Positions 33,414 to 45,834 of a stretch of DNA of 64,000 bases are shown here, one piece after another; the stretch's first letter is position 1; each line of letters starts with the position of its first letter. The translations under genes and the position numbers were made by a program. Origin of the DNA: Gigaspora rosea (lineage: Eukaryota; Glomeromycota; Glomeromycetes; Diversisporales; Gigasporaceae); the NCBI GenBank assembly GCA_003550325.1, contig QKWP01000073.1:256233-320232 (forward strand), written 5' to 3'. The notes beneath the pieces were generated by a model that had not been told where the DNA came from, made no database searches, and saw nothing but the letters and a program-made list of their open reading frames with translations.

Positions 33414-35496
33414 TGTAAATTATATATATAGATATCTGATATATATAATATATAATACTATATTAGACTAGTTTTAGTATATATATATTCTGTATATACA
33501 GTAGTAGTATTTAACAACATTTTAAAACAAATATTAATATTATACAAAAAGATTTTTAACCATTTTTCTAAATATACTACTCCTTTAAATGCATTATATA
33601 TTTATTTGATTTTATAATAGAAAAAGTCAAAAAAAAATAAAAAGTTTTTTTAAAGTAAAAAATATATTTACTCATATATATCTAATATCAGATATAGAAC
33701 CCAGATGTAATTTAGATCTAACTATAAATTAATAATAAAAATTGATATTTTTTTATATAAGCTATATAGTATAATATAATAGTATTAAAAACAATAAATC
33801 TAAATTAATATTTAAAAAATTTGTCAAAAATTAAAAATAATTTTTTGGTTAAAAATGTTTTTAAAATTTATTTATTTTTAGTTTACAAACAACTTATACT
33901 TTTTGTTATAATATAAAATTAAATACTGTTATAGTATAATATAATTTTTATTTTCAAATATATATTATTAAAAATTTTTATTTAAATTTTGAAAAATATA
34001 GATTATAAGCAAATTTATAGCAATTTTCTAGGCAAATTTGTCTAAAAGCCTACATATTAAAAAATAGAATTAAAATAAAAGAAAAATTTATTAAATTTAA
34101 TTTGATAATTAAAATATTTTAATTGCAGTTTAAAAAAATTACTAAAAATAATTTGCCCAATGTCTATTAACTTTTCTTCAATTATACTTTTTTTATTGGG
34201 TTTTTTTTAATACAGTATATACAATATTATTAAAAATTTAAATTTCTATAAAATCTATTTTAAAAGATATTAAGCTGTTTAAAAATAATTTTAATTAAAA
34301 ACAAAATGATTATTTTAATAAAAAATGTTGTACTATAATTAATTTTTATTTTGCTAATATTATATTCTCTTATTTATTTATTTATTTATTTTATTAAACT
34401 TCGGTTTTTATTGTTTTGTAAAAAATAATTAAAGTATAATAATAAAACATTTAGTCTTTTTCTATATTTATATATTTTTTGTACGTAACACATTTAAAAA
34501 CTTATTTTATATAGCTTAAAACGTGCGTACGTAAGTACGCTAACAGTTAAATTTCGTTAATCAACATAAATTGCCAAGTCACATCAAGCAATCATCCGAT
34601 AAACAAGTTTTAAGGTAACGTAAGATCAGGGTTAAGAGTGTGATGACGCATAGTTTATAACAAAGTTCTGCAAGGAATTAAAAATTAATTCTTGGCGGTT
34701 TTTTAAAAAAGTGTGATTTTCATTATACCCTAATCATGTAATTTAATTGGTCAAATGTAGACAATACCACGATATAGTTTTTTTTTTGACTAGATAGAAT
34801 CCTTTATTTATTTGGCTAAATAGACATCATTCTATTTTTATTTAATTAGTAATAAGCCCGAGTCGCATAAAATCCGTATCTCCGCTATACGTACGTGTCA
34901 AGAACACCCAATAAAATAATGGTGGTATTATGAAGGGTCGAAAGATGCCCGGGTTTAGATTAGATATAAAGGCGAACGTATCAAAGACTATTAGTATTGT
35001 TAGATGTCCAGAGCTAAAAATTTATGATGATTAGCTAAACATAAAAACAGAAGTGTATATTAGATAAATTGATCGACCGATTTAAAAAATAGGCGCGGAT
35101 AGTTAAATTCACTAAATTCACTCTCATTTTTCGAAATTCGTATTACCTTACTCCGTATCATTAACGTAACTTAAATCGTACTATGTGATAATACCAAAAT
35201 TGGACGTAGCCAAAGAGACCTATTTTATTTTTATTATAATATTAAAGTAATGTAACCTTCCCCTTTTATATAACAAAATTATTGTTACATAAAAGATATT
35301 CTTCCGTGAAGAACTTGAAATAAAGAATAACGAGTGATGCATAATAGGAATAATATTAAAGGGAAAACTAGTTTACAAATATTTGTGACCTGTATTTCCA
35401 CCAACGTATTTAAATCAGCCCTTCTTATTATGCACAAATCAAATAATATATATATATATATATATATAAAACAAAAACTCTTATTGTTCAATGGCG
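33414..35496. other. AT-rich intergenic sequence
   Basis: No ORF or RNA gene supported. 34600-34790 resembles the TTTCATAAGC/TTCTGCAAGGAATT repeat family. 34860-35270 is less AT-rich and may hold the Rho gene's 3' untranslated region. An (AT)n run lies at ~35446-35468. Confidence 0.4.
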
Positions 35497-36754
35497 TCAC
35501 AGAATCAAACAACAATAATTTCGATGACCACCATCAAGTGTCGAAAGTGCTGCCCTCGTTGCAGCCTCAAAAACATTATCCACGTTTTCACCGGTCAATG
35601 ATGAGCATTCAATATATTTCCGTGCACCTATTTGGTTTGCCATCATTTCACCCTTCATAAAAAAATAATTTTTGAGAATGTTAAAGAGTGAATATTATTA
35701 CAAACTTAAGTAGATAAAACGTAATTAGAAATTTGATCAATCGTAGCTAACCTGCTTTGGGTTGACAAAACGGATACCTTTTTTTTGCATTTCCGCCATT
35801 GCGGATTCATTCTCTCTTAAATCCTTTTTTAATCCCACCAAAATTATAGGAACATTTGGACAATGGGATGTAACCTCACCAATCCACTATACAAAAGAAT
35901 TATAAAAGAATTATAAAAGAATTATAAAAGAATTATAAATATTTAAAAATTTAACAGTAAATACGACAATAAAAAGCTCAACCATACCTTATCAGCAACA
36001 TTGTCTAATGAATCTGGTAGGTCAACAGAAAAGGCAATCAGAATGACATGCGCCTTGGTATAAGAAAGAGGTCTTAAACGCTATCAAAATTTTAAATAAA
36101 TAGATAACAAAATATTAACATGGTTCGTTTATATTGAATGAATTTTTACAACCTTCACCTTAAAATCAATTGTAAAAATTATATCACCTCATATTCTTCT
36201 TGTCCACTTTAAATTTTATAGAATAATTAAAGGAATACATTAAAAAATTGTCATGCTAAATACTAAGCTAATCAACAATTGAAACTTACGCTGTATCCCA
36301 TAATGCTAGCTGTACAGGTTTTCCGTCAATTTTGAGTTCTGTAACTCGATTGTCAAATACAGTTGGAACCTATGAAATTAGAGAAAATTACATACAAATG
36401 ATTTCAAAGTGACATTAGGTATAAAGATTACGTTACGAGATTGTGTAATAAGTGACGATCTTCCCAGCGTAAAACGAAAGCTTGTGTGACGAATATAATG
36501 ACAGGAAGATAAAAGCCAATAACATTTTAGCGTCTAGGTCAGTACTTACGTAGTCCTAGATCAAATGAAAAGAATTTTAACTCTTTAACAGGTAAAAGTT
36601 GAAATCGTAGGCTGCATTATGAGAAACGTACCTTTGGGAAATAGCCTAATGTAAAAACCGACAATAAAGAAGTTTTCCCACAAGTTCCGTCTCCAACAAT
36701 GACTAATTTACGTCGAATAGCTTCTCTCGTTTTCCCTGTACCGTTTGTGGACAT
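35497..36754 (-). CDS. rho2: Rho-family small GTPase, Rho2-like
   Basis: Membrane-anchored GTPase switch; in fungi Rho2 acts on cell-wall synthesis and polarity. Seven exons on the minus strand: 36754-36632, 36555-36550 (6 nt), 36369-36290, 36206-36188 (19 nt), 36080-35988, 35886-35752 and 35652-35497; all GT-AG introns, giving 203 residues. Visible motifs are the P-loop GDGTCGKTS (residues ~21-29), switch I (FPKDY then VPTVF), switch II DTAGQEEYERLRPLSY, LVGLKKD for the NKxD position, CSSL for the SAK position, and a C-terminal CaaX box CLIL preceded by another Cys (geranylgeranylation expected because it ends in Leu). The FTLGYFP, LALWDTAGQEEYERLRP and [12 protein letters not shown] stretches resemble fission-yeast Rho2 more than Rho1 from memory. 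The 6-nt exon supplies Asp-Tyr of switch I. Intron 5 holds an 11-bp tandem repeat. Confidence 0.96.
35890..35940. repeat. Short tandem repeat in a Rho intron
   Basis: About four units of AAAAGAATTAT next to the acceptor of intron 5 of the Rho gene. Confidence 0.8.
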
Positions 36755-38350
36755 ATTGTTTTGACCGAATATGTATTATAGAGAACAGAAAAATGTCAGT
36801 TCCCTTTTGATAATTAGTTTTAAAAAAAAATTAATTTATATCGAAAGAGAAAACGGGGTTTGGATAACGCCAACGGTGATGCCGCGGACACTTTAAAACC
36901 GCGCAATTTATATGCCTTGATTACTTATCTTTTTTTTTTGATCCGTCACAATTTCTATAATAATAATAATAATAAAATTACATCATTGGTAAATCAAGAA
37001 CAATGTTTTTGCATTTATGGTCTGGCTTAACTATATTTTTAAACTATGCAAAGTTATTTTGTTGAGAACTATAAAAACGAGTTTCCCAATATAGGAGTAG
37101 CACAAAAAAGGACTAAGAAAATTTCCTCCTTGGCAGGAATTCGTAGAATTCCGAGGTGTTACAATTCAAAAGTATGTGCTTAAAAATAATTTTCATCGCA
37201 CAATAATTTCATTAAAAATAGATAATGATAATTTGACTATTAGCAATTTTTGATTGAATATGCATTTGGTTTAGAGTTTTTTTTTAAATAAACTTAAAAT
37301 ATTATCATTATTCCTATATAAAAAAAAAAAAACTATATATTTATAGTATGTTAAATCTATACTGTATTGATATTAATTAAATTTTATATTAATTAAATAC
37401 GGCATGTGATTTTAAAAACTTTATTACTGTATAACTATTTGTACAGTAGTAATATAGTTATCAGTTATAAGCTTTTATATTTTTTTATATAACAAATATA
37501 TAGTAATATTTAAATTTGCTCTATTATTTTTTTTTTTTAATTTAAAAATCTAAAAATTCTTTAAATAAATATAATAGCTATTTCAATTTAATAGTATTTA
37601 TTCTATATTTATTATTAAGAGAATGTCAATTTACACTAGTATATAGTATAAAACATGGATATATTAATATCTCAAAATTCTAATTATAAAACCTATTTAA
37701 CAAAAAATATTTTTTGTTAAATTTAGTATAAATTATAATTTTTTTTTTCCTATGGTGTTGAACACCATATATAATTTTTATATTTAGAATTAGAGTGCAG
37801 TTTTAGAATAAAAAAGTTTTATATAATATAATATAGATTAGATATAATGTTCCAATTTTTAGGTTTTTAGGAGTTCTGAACATTTTACTTAGAGTACCTA
37901 ATCTTATTTACTTGGTACGTTTTCAAAAAATAGCATTTACCTACACAGGCATATTGATATCTCAAAATTCTGGTTATATAATAGCTCTTGAAGTTCTAAC
38001 AAAAAATATTCCTTGCAAAATTTTAGTATAAATTATAAACCCTCTAACTCTAAAGCTAGTTTTACTCTAACCTTAAACTGAGTCAATTTTTTGCTCAACA
38101 AATTATATATTATACAAAAGTTGTAAATCAATAAATTAGTACCTGTGTACAAACACTAAGTATAAACTAAAAAATTTTCAAAAATGTTTATTCTAATTTT
38201 AAATTAATAATTTATAATTTATATATTATAAATTTGTAATTAATTAATTAATATAGTATCAACTATTTCTATTAATAACTCTATTTATACGAACAAAAAT
38301 CAAAAAATTTCTTTATTAAAACTTAATATAAGCCAGAACATGGGTGCTAT
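36755..38350. other. Intergenic, AT-rich
   Basis: 36755-36910 is the presumed promoter side of the Rho gene and is less AT-rich. The rest is low-complexity AT sequence, with an ISO-like direct repeat of CATATTGATATCTCAAAATTC (about 37651 and 37949). No gene. Confidence 0.4.
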
Positions 38351-38355
38351 AAGTT

Positions 38356-38500
38356 AGTACTTGTTGTTTAGAGATAAAGATCATAGACTACATGCTGACA
38401 AGCTTAGAGTTTATTACTTATTGCAGGAACAGCACTTGTTGTTTAGAGGTAAAGTTTATAAACTACATGCTGACAAGCTTAGAATTTATTACTCACCAAG
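38356..38500. repeat. Tandem pair, ~75-bp period
   Basis: ACTTGTTGTTTAGAG, ACTACATGCTGACAAGCTTA and TTTATTACT occur twice in order. Confidence 0.8.
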
Positions 38501-38844
38501 AAGATAAGTAATAGCTAGCTCTCCAATAAGGAATAGAATAAAAAAATATTACTATTTTACAAAGGAAAACATGCTCTTTTTTAAAATATACAGTGAATTT
38601 GTTTTTTTTTCTTTGTCTTTTAGACTTTTTTAACAAAGTGGATATTTCAGTTTATTTTTCTAAAAGATTAGCAATATTTACTTTATTTAAATTAGAAATG
38701 TGACTATCATATTGGAATCAAGTTACAAGTAAATTTCAGGTTTAATAAAATAAACCAGTAATAGTATGAAGAAATCACAAAGCAAAGTTTCTTTTTAGAA
38801 TGTTCTATTAGTATTATTTTAGCATAGTTTTTTTTTCTTATATA

Positions 38845-38897
38845 TATATATAATACTTTGGCAGAGTTTTTCTCTGTACAGTATTATAATTTTTATT
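38845..38897. repeat. Conserved TAATACTTTGG...CAGTATTA hairpin, copy 1
   Basis: TAATACTTTGGCAGAGTTTTTCTCTGTACAGTATTA-like stem-loop. Other copies: ~41219-41262, ~45298-45340 and, reversed, ~50462-50496. Stem arms AATACT/AGTATT plus an inner 5-6 bp stem that differs between copies but stays paired (GCAGAG/CTCTGT versus GCAAGG/CCTTGC). Confidence 0.6.
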
Positions 38898-39768
38898 AAT
38901 ATCTGTAGTAAACTTTTTTAATAGAAATTTTTCTTTTTTAGTTTTTTTTACCCTTTTTGCACTTAGAGTGGGTATGCATTTATAGAATTACTCTCTTTAA
39001 ATACATGCCTTAGAAATTAGATATAAATATGCATTTAGAGAATATGAATTATAAAATTAATAATTCATCATCAGCAAAAAAAAATATGCATAAACCTCTG
39101 TAAGTTTTTACACAAGGATAAACTTACAAAAAACTTATGATTGCTTTGGAGTCTTACATAAAGGTATAGTACGGGACACCCAAACTTTAAAAGCTAATAG
39201 TATTTAATATAAAAATAATATCAAAAAAATGGGCCGCTATTTTGTAGTTAAACTAATTTACTACAACTTAGCAGCTCTAATTTTTTAAAACTTATTATAA
39301 AATTTTTATATACATGAGTTTAAAAGTGTGCTATTTTTATATGATATGGAAAAAATTACCTCAAAATGGAACAAGTCACGTGTTTTGGCTCACTGCTATT
39401 GGTTAATTTTAAAAATTAATTTTTAACCAATCAAAATGCAGGATTTCAAAAAAACATCAAATTTGATTATAAATTTTTGAAAATGGGACAAGTCACATAA
39501 CTTCCTCCTTTAGGTGTTCTGCACCGTAATAATTAGAAAGTTTACACTATTGTAACTTTGGAGTATTACGAAAGTGTAATAATTACAAACATTTACGTTA
39601 TAGTAAATTCAAAAGATAGCAAAAATATTACAAACAACAAACATTGAAAACTTGCAAAAACTGGCAAAAACTGGTATAAATTAATAATATATTACTATCA
39701 ATTAATAATCAATTAATAATAATATTCACATGATTATGCTTTTGCAAATTTTTTAAACATTTCAGTAA

Positions 39769-39911
39769 GGGCCATGTCATTAGTCACCTGATTATTTTTT
39801 ATTAAAGGCCTACCCCCTCCCTCTTTCTTAATATATATATAGTTAGGTTCTTATATATAATTTCAACTTTTTTTACCAACTCCTCCCCTAAAAAATCAAC
39901 TAATGTTTGTT
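39769..39911. mobile_element. MITE family I copy, degraded
   Basis: GGGCCATGTCATTAGTCACC ... AAAATCAACTAATGTTTGTT; right tip decayed into an A run. Confidence 0.65.
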
Positions 39912-40654
39912 ATAAAAAAAAAACAACCAAAAAACAAAACTAAAAAAAATAATAAAAAAAACAAAAACGAAAAAAAATAAACTATATATTTGCTTATATT
40001 CACTCATATTTTTTGCTTATATTCGCTCATATTTGCTAATATTCGATTATATTCGCTTATATTCGCAACTTCTTGCAAAGTGTCAGAGACATTAGAATTG
40101 GTGTTCTTGTAAAGTGCCAGAAAAGTTAAGTTGTTTTCTTGCAAAGTTCCAAAAGAAGTAAGGGATAAATAAAATAAAATTAAATTAAAAAAATAAGTAA
40201 AAAAAAAGAAAACAAACAAAAACCAAAAATGTAAGCAAACTAAATAAAAAAATAAATAAAGTCCCAAATCTCCATTTCTCTAAAGTAAGAGTTCATGATC
40301 TTGCAATTCAGAAATCATCAAAGGTTTTCACAAAGTGCCGGAATAAAATAAATTAATAAAAATAAAACCAAAAAACAAAAACAAATAAACATAAAACAAA
40401 AAAATAAATTAAATGAAATCTTGCAAAAACTTACAAAAACTTGTATTCTTGAAATTTAGGAATTGCTGAAAAAATTAGTTGAGTGTTTTTGCAAAGTGTT
40501 GAGATGCTAAATTGGCTTGTGCAAAGTGCCAAAAAGTCGTTGGATTTCTTGCAAAGTGCTAGTGGTAAAGTGTAGAAATAAAATAAAAAAAATTAAAAAA
40601 TAAAAAAAAATAAAAAATAAAAAAAAACAAACAAAACTAAAAAAAATAAAACCA

Positions 40655-41545
40655 AACATCAACTCTTTCCAATGATCACTTGTACAAATTGCTGAACAAA
40701 AGAAAAACAAAAAATTTTTTAGTAAAAAACGAAGCAGCTATGTACTAATATTGGTTTTTATAAAGATCAACCTTTTGTTCTGTATGGGGACTCCTTTATA
40801 TATTCGGCACGCAAGCCAGAAGCATCAGTTGTGCAAGATAACTGGTAGTGGGTGCCCTTGGTACAAGAAATTCTGGTAGAAGTTTTCTTTTGTCAAGATA
40901 TTCTAGCTTGGCTAGGTAGTGAACTAAAAAAATGAGTTTTTCAACACTCTCCCTAAGGTTTTTTGGTTGCAAGAACATATTCAACCGTATACCCACTACC
41001 ATATTCTTGCTTGAAGCAGTTTTTCTGAAATTTTTAACAAAAAGTGGGAAATTCAGCATACCGGCTCCAAAAGATCAGCATTGTTGTTTCTATTCTAATC
41101 AGGAAGAAGGCATGCAAGATGGTAAACAGGAACAGACGTGTAATGAAACGTGGCACAGTGGAGTAGGCAGATCTGCAGAATTAAATTCCAGAACGTTCTT
41201 TTGTTTCTTTGATGTACATATAATACTTTGGCAAGGCGTTTCCTTGCGCAGTATTATATAATTTTTATCGTTAATCTTAGTTTTTGTTCTCTTTTTTTTT
41301 CTTTCTTCAAGATATATATGTCAAACCATTGACTTTTTTTTCGCTTTTTTCATCTTGTCCATTTAACTTTTGTTTATCGTTTAGTTTTTATAGTCTTCAC
41401 CTTTTTTTACTTAACCTTTTTTTTGTCGTTTTCCTTATCCCCTTTCGTATTGTGCTAAAAAATTTTTTTTTTCTGTATGTAGTTATTGTTAGTTAACATT
41501 TTTGACAGATCTAGGTGAAAGAAGTTTAAAAGAAAAGTAGATGTT
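40655..41545. repeat. ~900-bp direct repeat, copy 1
   Basis: Aligns in order with 44718-45645: ACTTGTACAAATTGCTGAAC, GAAGCATCAGTTGTGCAAGA, TGGGTGCCCTTGGTACAAG, ATTCAACCGTATACCCACTA, AGTGGGAAATTCAGC, GTAGGCAGATCTGCAGA, then the hairpin and a T-rich end. Reading frames through it do not agree between copies, so a protein is not supported. Likely a non-coding mobile element; weaker relatives at ~38520-38960 and, reversed, ~50130-51000. Confidence 0.7.
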
Positions 41546-42017
41546 TATGACTGGCTGTAGATCCAAGCTGTTGATCTAGTAATTGGAGATATATAAATAC
41601 CCCATTTCTAGTTAGATAAAATCTACTCTGGCAGGTCTTGGATAAGTGTCTATGGTAACTGGACGAATTTTATTTTAATTGTAAGGCTTGAAAAGCTAGT
41701 AGTGAATAGACATTTGCATATGTAGTTTGCTGCTATATAATAAAATAGGATATGACCACCAGGTTAATTAACAAAAAAAAATAAATAAAACAAATCCAAA
41801 AAAAAACCAAATAAAAAACGAAAAAACAATGTAAATTTGATAAAAGATCTAAATTATAAACAAAAAAAAAATAACCAATGATCTAATCTGATTTTGTAGT
41901 ACAATCATCAAAAATTATCAAAACATTTCAAAAATATTAGTTAATCACATTCTTGATATGATTCAAATTACAGATCTACTGCTCCAGTTTAATTTCTCAG
42001 TTCTAAAATATTTCGAA

Positions 42018-42025
<8 letters not shown>

Positions 42026-42055
<30 letters not shown>
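42026..42055. repeat. Poly(A) run
   Basis: About 30 consecutive A. Confidence 0.9.
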
Positions 42056-42057
<2 letters not shown>

Positions 42058-43279
42058 GAGAAAAAGAAAAAAAGGGTAAAAGAAAGAAAGAAATAAAAAT
42101 CAGCAAAACAGTTTTTTTTTTTTTTTTTACTTTGTAAAAACCATTAACAATTTCTGAATTGCAAAATCACAAACTTTTACTTCAGAGAAATAGAGATTTG
42201 GGGCTTTGTTTATTTTTTTATTTAGTTTGCTTATATTTTTGTTTTTTGTTTGTTTTCTTTTTTTTATTTCTTTTTTTAATTTTATTTTATTTATCCCTTA
42301 CTTTTTTCAGAACTTTGCAAGAAAACGATTTGACTTTTCTAGCACTTTACAAGAACATTAATTCTAATATCTCTGACACATTGCAAAAAGTCGTGAATAT
42401 GATCAAATATAAGCAAATATGAGCGAATATAAGCAAATATAATAGTTTATTTTTTTCATTTTTGTTTTTTCGTTATTTTTTCGGGGTTGTTTTTTTTACT
42501 TATTTTTATAATTTATTTATTCCTTACTCTTTTCAGAACTTTGCAAAAAAACAATATGACTTTTCTGGCACTTTACAAAAACACCAACTCTAACTTCTCC
42601 ACCACTTTGCAAGAACATACTAGATTTTCTGACAATTTGCAAAAACACCAGCACTTTTTAGGAAGTTGTGAATATGAATGAATATAAGCAAAATGATAGT
42701 TAAACAAAGAAGAAAAATAATAGCTAACTACAAGGTAAGAAAAATAAGTGTATAGAGCTAGTATTATGCAATGAAGTGTGAAAGTAATTTAAAATATTAC
42801 TATTTTTTCATTTTTGTTTTTTTTGGTTTTATTTTTTTTTGTTATTTTTTTTATTTTAGAAAGTAGCGAATATAAGTGAATATTATAGTTAAAACAAAGA
42901 AGAAAAGAAACAATAGCTAACTGCAGGATAAGAAAAATAAGTGTATAGAGCTAGCATTATGTGATGAAGTGCAAAAGAGTTCAAAATATTACTATTTTTT
43001 TTGTTTTTGTTTTTTTTATTATTTTTTCAGATTTAGTTTTTTTTGGTTTTATTTTTTTTGGCATTTTTTCATTTTTTTGTAAAAAATGTTTAATAATATA
43101 TAATAAAATATATAATATTGATTAAAATATATTTAATTAAAATATAACGTATAATAATAATAATAAATAAAAAAAATATAAAATTTTATATTAAATTGCG
43201 AAATTTTGAAAAATATGCAAAGACATACAAAAATCTGTAAAACATTTAAAAATAAATATACAGTATAATAGTGATTTTT

Positions 43280-43510
43280 AATCTGATATCTATCAATTAT
43301 TGTTGCAGATCATAATTTAAAATGAAATCTACATTCTATACTTAACCTGCTAGCCTTCTAAAACCCATTAATACTTGTTTATTGTAATTTTTTTTAAAAC
43401 TAACCCTAACCCTAAACCTCTAACCCTAAAAAATGTACCCTAAAAAAATTTAGTTTTTGAGATTTTATACTATCATTTCATTTTAATTTGGATTTCATTA
43501 TGATTTGTCA
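43280..43510. repeat. Repeat with TTAGGG-like core, inverse copy at 51430-51650
   Basis: GTTGCAGATCATAATTTAAA, then AACCCTAACCCTAAACC in the centre, then ATTTTATACTATCATTTC. The reverse complement of the whole block is at 51430-51650, where it forms part of a TIR element. Confidence 0.7.
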
Positions 43511-44125
43511 CAATTATTACTGAACCGTTTAAAAAATTTGCAAAAAGTATGATCATATGAATATTATTATTAATTGATTATTAATTGATCATAATATATT
43601 ATTGATTTACACTAGTTTTTGCCAGTTTTTACAATTTTCAATGTTTGTTGTTTGTAATATTTTTGCTATATTTTGAATTTACTATGATGTAAATGTTCAT
43701 ATTATTACACTTTCGTAATACTTTGAAGTTACTATAGCGTAAACTTACATAATTATTACTCCTATATAAGTAATCATAAGTTTTTTGTAAGTTTATCTCT
43801 GCATAAAAACTTACGGAGGTTTACATATATTTTTTTTGCTAATGTAAAGGCAAATAATATGTTTGTCTTTACATTATTCACATTATATTACTTATATAGA
43901 CTAAAGTGGCAATTGTTGTTTTTAGCTAAGCATAATTTATAGATAAAATAGAATAAGTTTTAGTTTAAAATTAACTTTATATATAATAATTGAAGTACCG
44001 GTAATATCTTTAATTAAACAAAATAAATACTATATATTTCTAAAAATAAACTATCTTCAAAAGAAGCTACTTTTTCATTTTTTAAAAATTTTTAAAAAAT
44101 TATTAGCAATTGCTACATATAAAAG

Positions 44126-44402
44126 TAGTGTTCTGCAGATCTGATCTGAGATCCAGATCCGATCCGGATCCATATTCGTTGGATCCCAAAAATCAAGATT
44201 CGGATTCAGTCTGTCAAATTTGGATCCATATAAAGATCTGAAAAGATCCGATCTGTTATATGTAAAGATCCAGTCAGGATTCAGATCCATGTATATCCGT
44301 ATATTTAAACACTAATTCAAATCTATACTTGGACCCGATTTGAAATTTCAGATCGAATTTGGATCGTTAAAAATATTCATATTTGATCCAAGCGGAACAC
44401 TA
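44126..44402. mobile_element. hAT-type MITE, TAGTGTTCTGCAGATC family
   Basis: Ends TAGTGTTCTGC and GCGGAACACTA, flanked by perfect 8-bp duplication TATAAAAG (44118-44125 and 44403-44410). The 277-bp body repeats GATCCGATCCGGATCC and GGATCCAAAT words in both orientations. Confidence 0.87.
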
Positions 44403-44717
44403 TATAAAAGTCTAAAGTTGATGAAATAATCTCAAAAGTGCTATTAAGTAAAGTTGTTTAGGACAACAAAATATACCCAAAATAAAAATTTGGTAGTATT
44501 TAGATAACTTTTTATTAGTATTTTTTTCAAGTTTCAAAAATTTAACAATTTGAAAATAAGCTATCTCATGTTTTTGTGTAACTATTTAGCCAAAAAGAGT
44601 AGTTTATTTTTCTTAATTATAAAAAAATATATATATATACATAGGTACTAATTAATTTGCAAAATTGTGTAATATATAAATTATAAACCAAAATTAATTC
44701 TAATTTAAAGTTACAAA

Positions 44718-45645
44718 ATACAACTCTTCCCGTCGATTACTTGTACAAATTTCTGAACAAAAGAAAAACAAAAAATTTTCATTAGTAAAAGATGAAGCAG
44801 CTAGTAATACTAGTTTTTATAAAAGTCAACCTTCCTTGTATTGTCAAGGACTCCTTTATATATTTGGTATGCAAGCTAGAAGCATCAGTTGTGCAAGATA
44901 ACTGGCAGTGGGTGCCCTTGGTACAAGAAATTCTGGTGAAAGTTAAAAAGGAAAACTTTCGTCAATGAAGGGATTATAGCTTGGCTAGGCGGTAAACTAA
45001 GAAAAATGAGCTTTTCATCACTCTCTTTAAGGTTTTTGGTTACAAGAACTTATTCAACCATATACCCACTATCATATTCTCGCTGGAAGTCATTTTTGCT
45101 GGAATTTTTGATGGAAAGTGGGAAATTCAGCGTACCCTCTCCAAAAGATCGGCATTGTTGTTCCTATTCTAATCGGGAAGAAAGCATGCAGGTGGATAAA
45201 CAGGAATGGACACGTAATGGAATGTGACGCAATAGAGTAGGCAGATCTACAGAGATTAAATTCCAGAATGCCTTTTAATTTTCTTTTTTATATACATATA
45301 ATACTTTGGCAAGGCGTTTCCTTGCGCAGTATTATATAATTTTTATCAGTGATTTCAGATTTAGGTTTACTTCTATTTTTGTTTTCTTTTTTGTTTCTTT
45401 TTTTTTCTTTTCATTGTTTTTTTTATTTTGTTAGCTTTCCGTCATTAGTGATAGAATTTTTTTCGTTTCTTTTATCTTGTAGTCAGTTTATTTTGTTTGT
45501 TTTTTGGTATATCGTTTAGGGTTTGTAGTATTTCCCTCTTTTTTTCATTACCCTTTTATTTTCTTAGCTACAATATTCTTTTTTTATGGTTTGGTTATCC
45601 TCACCATTGATGCTAGATGAGAGGAATTTGAAGAGAAATCCTATG
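44718..45645. repeat. ~900-bp direct repeat, copy 2
   Basis: Partner of 40655-41545, about 4.1 kb away in the same orientation, with substitutions and small indels. Confidence 0.7.
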
Positions 45646-45834
45646 TCGCTCTTTGACGGGGCTGACAAAATTGTCTGTCTTATCAGTAAGGCAGTGCGAT
45701 AGGTCGCACTAAGGTGCTCTTGAAGTATTTGAGTAATACCGGACCAGTGCTGGACCTGCTATAGATATAATATTGATAATAAGTAATTAACATAGTTTAG
45801 TTATATTATATATCTAATATCTAAAATAAAGGTA

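Larger units (their letters stand above)
39070..43848. mobile_element. ~4.8 kb inverted-repeat structure
   Basis: Left arm 39070-39155 plus 39528-39768 matches the inverse of right arm 43515-43848 (ATAAACTTACAAAAAACTTA; AACAAACATTGAAAA; ATTAATAATCAATTAATAAT). Inside, 39920-40300 and 42160-42460 are also inverse copies (CTTGCAAAGTGYCAGARA words and long A/T tracts). Left arm interruptions: an insert at ~39156-39528 and a family I MITE. No transposase found; a large foldback or a head-to-head duplication are both possible. Confidence 0.6.

Noticed and set aside
41284-41496. Signal-peptide-like hydrophobic ORF
   Set aside because: Poly-Phe/Leu from a T-rich tract at the end of the 900-bp repeat.
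40004-42681. Several ORFs of 64-109 codons on both strands
   Set aside because: They fall in poly(A)/poly(T) tracts or in the 900-bp repeat, where the two copies do not preserve the frame.
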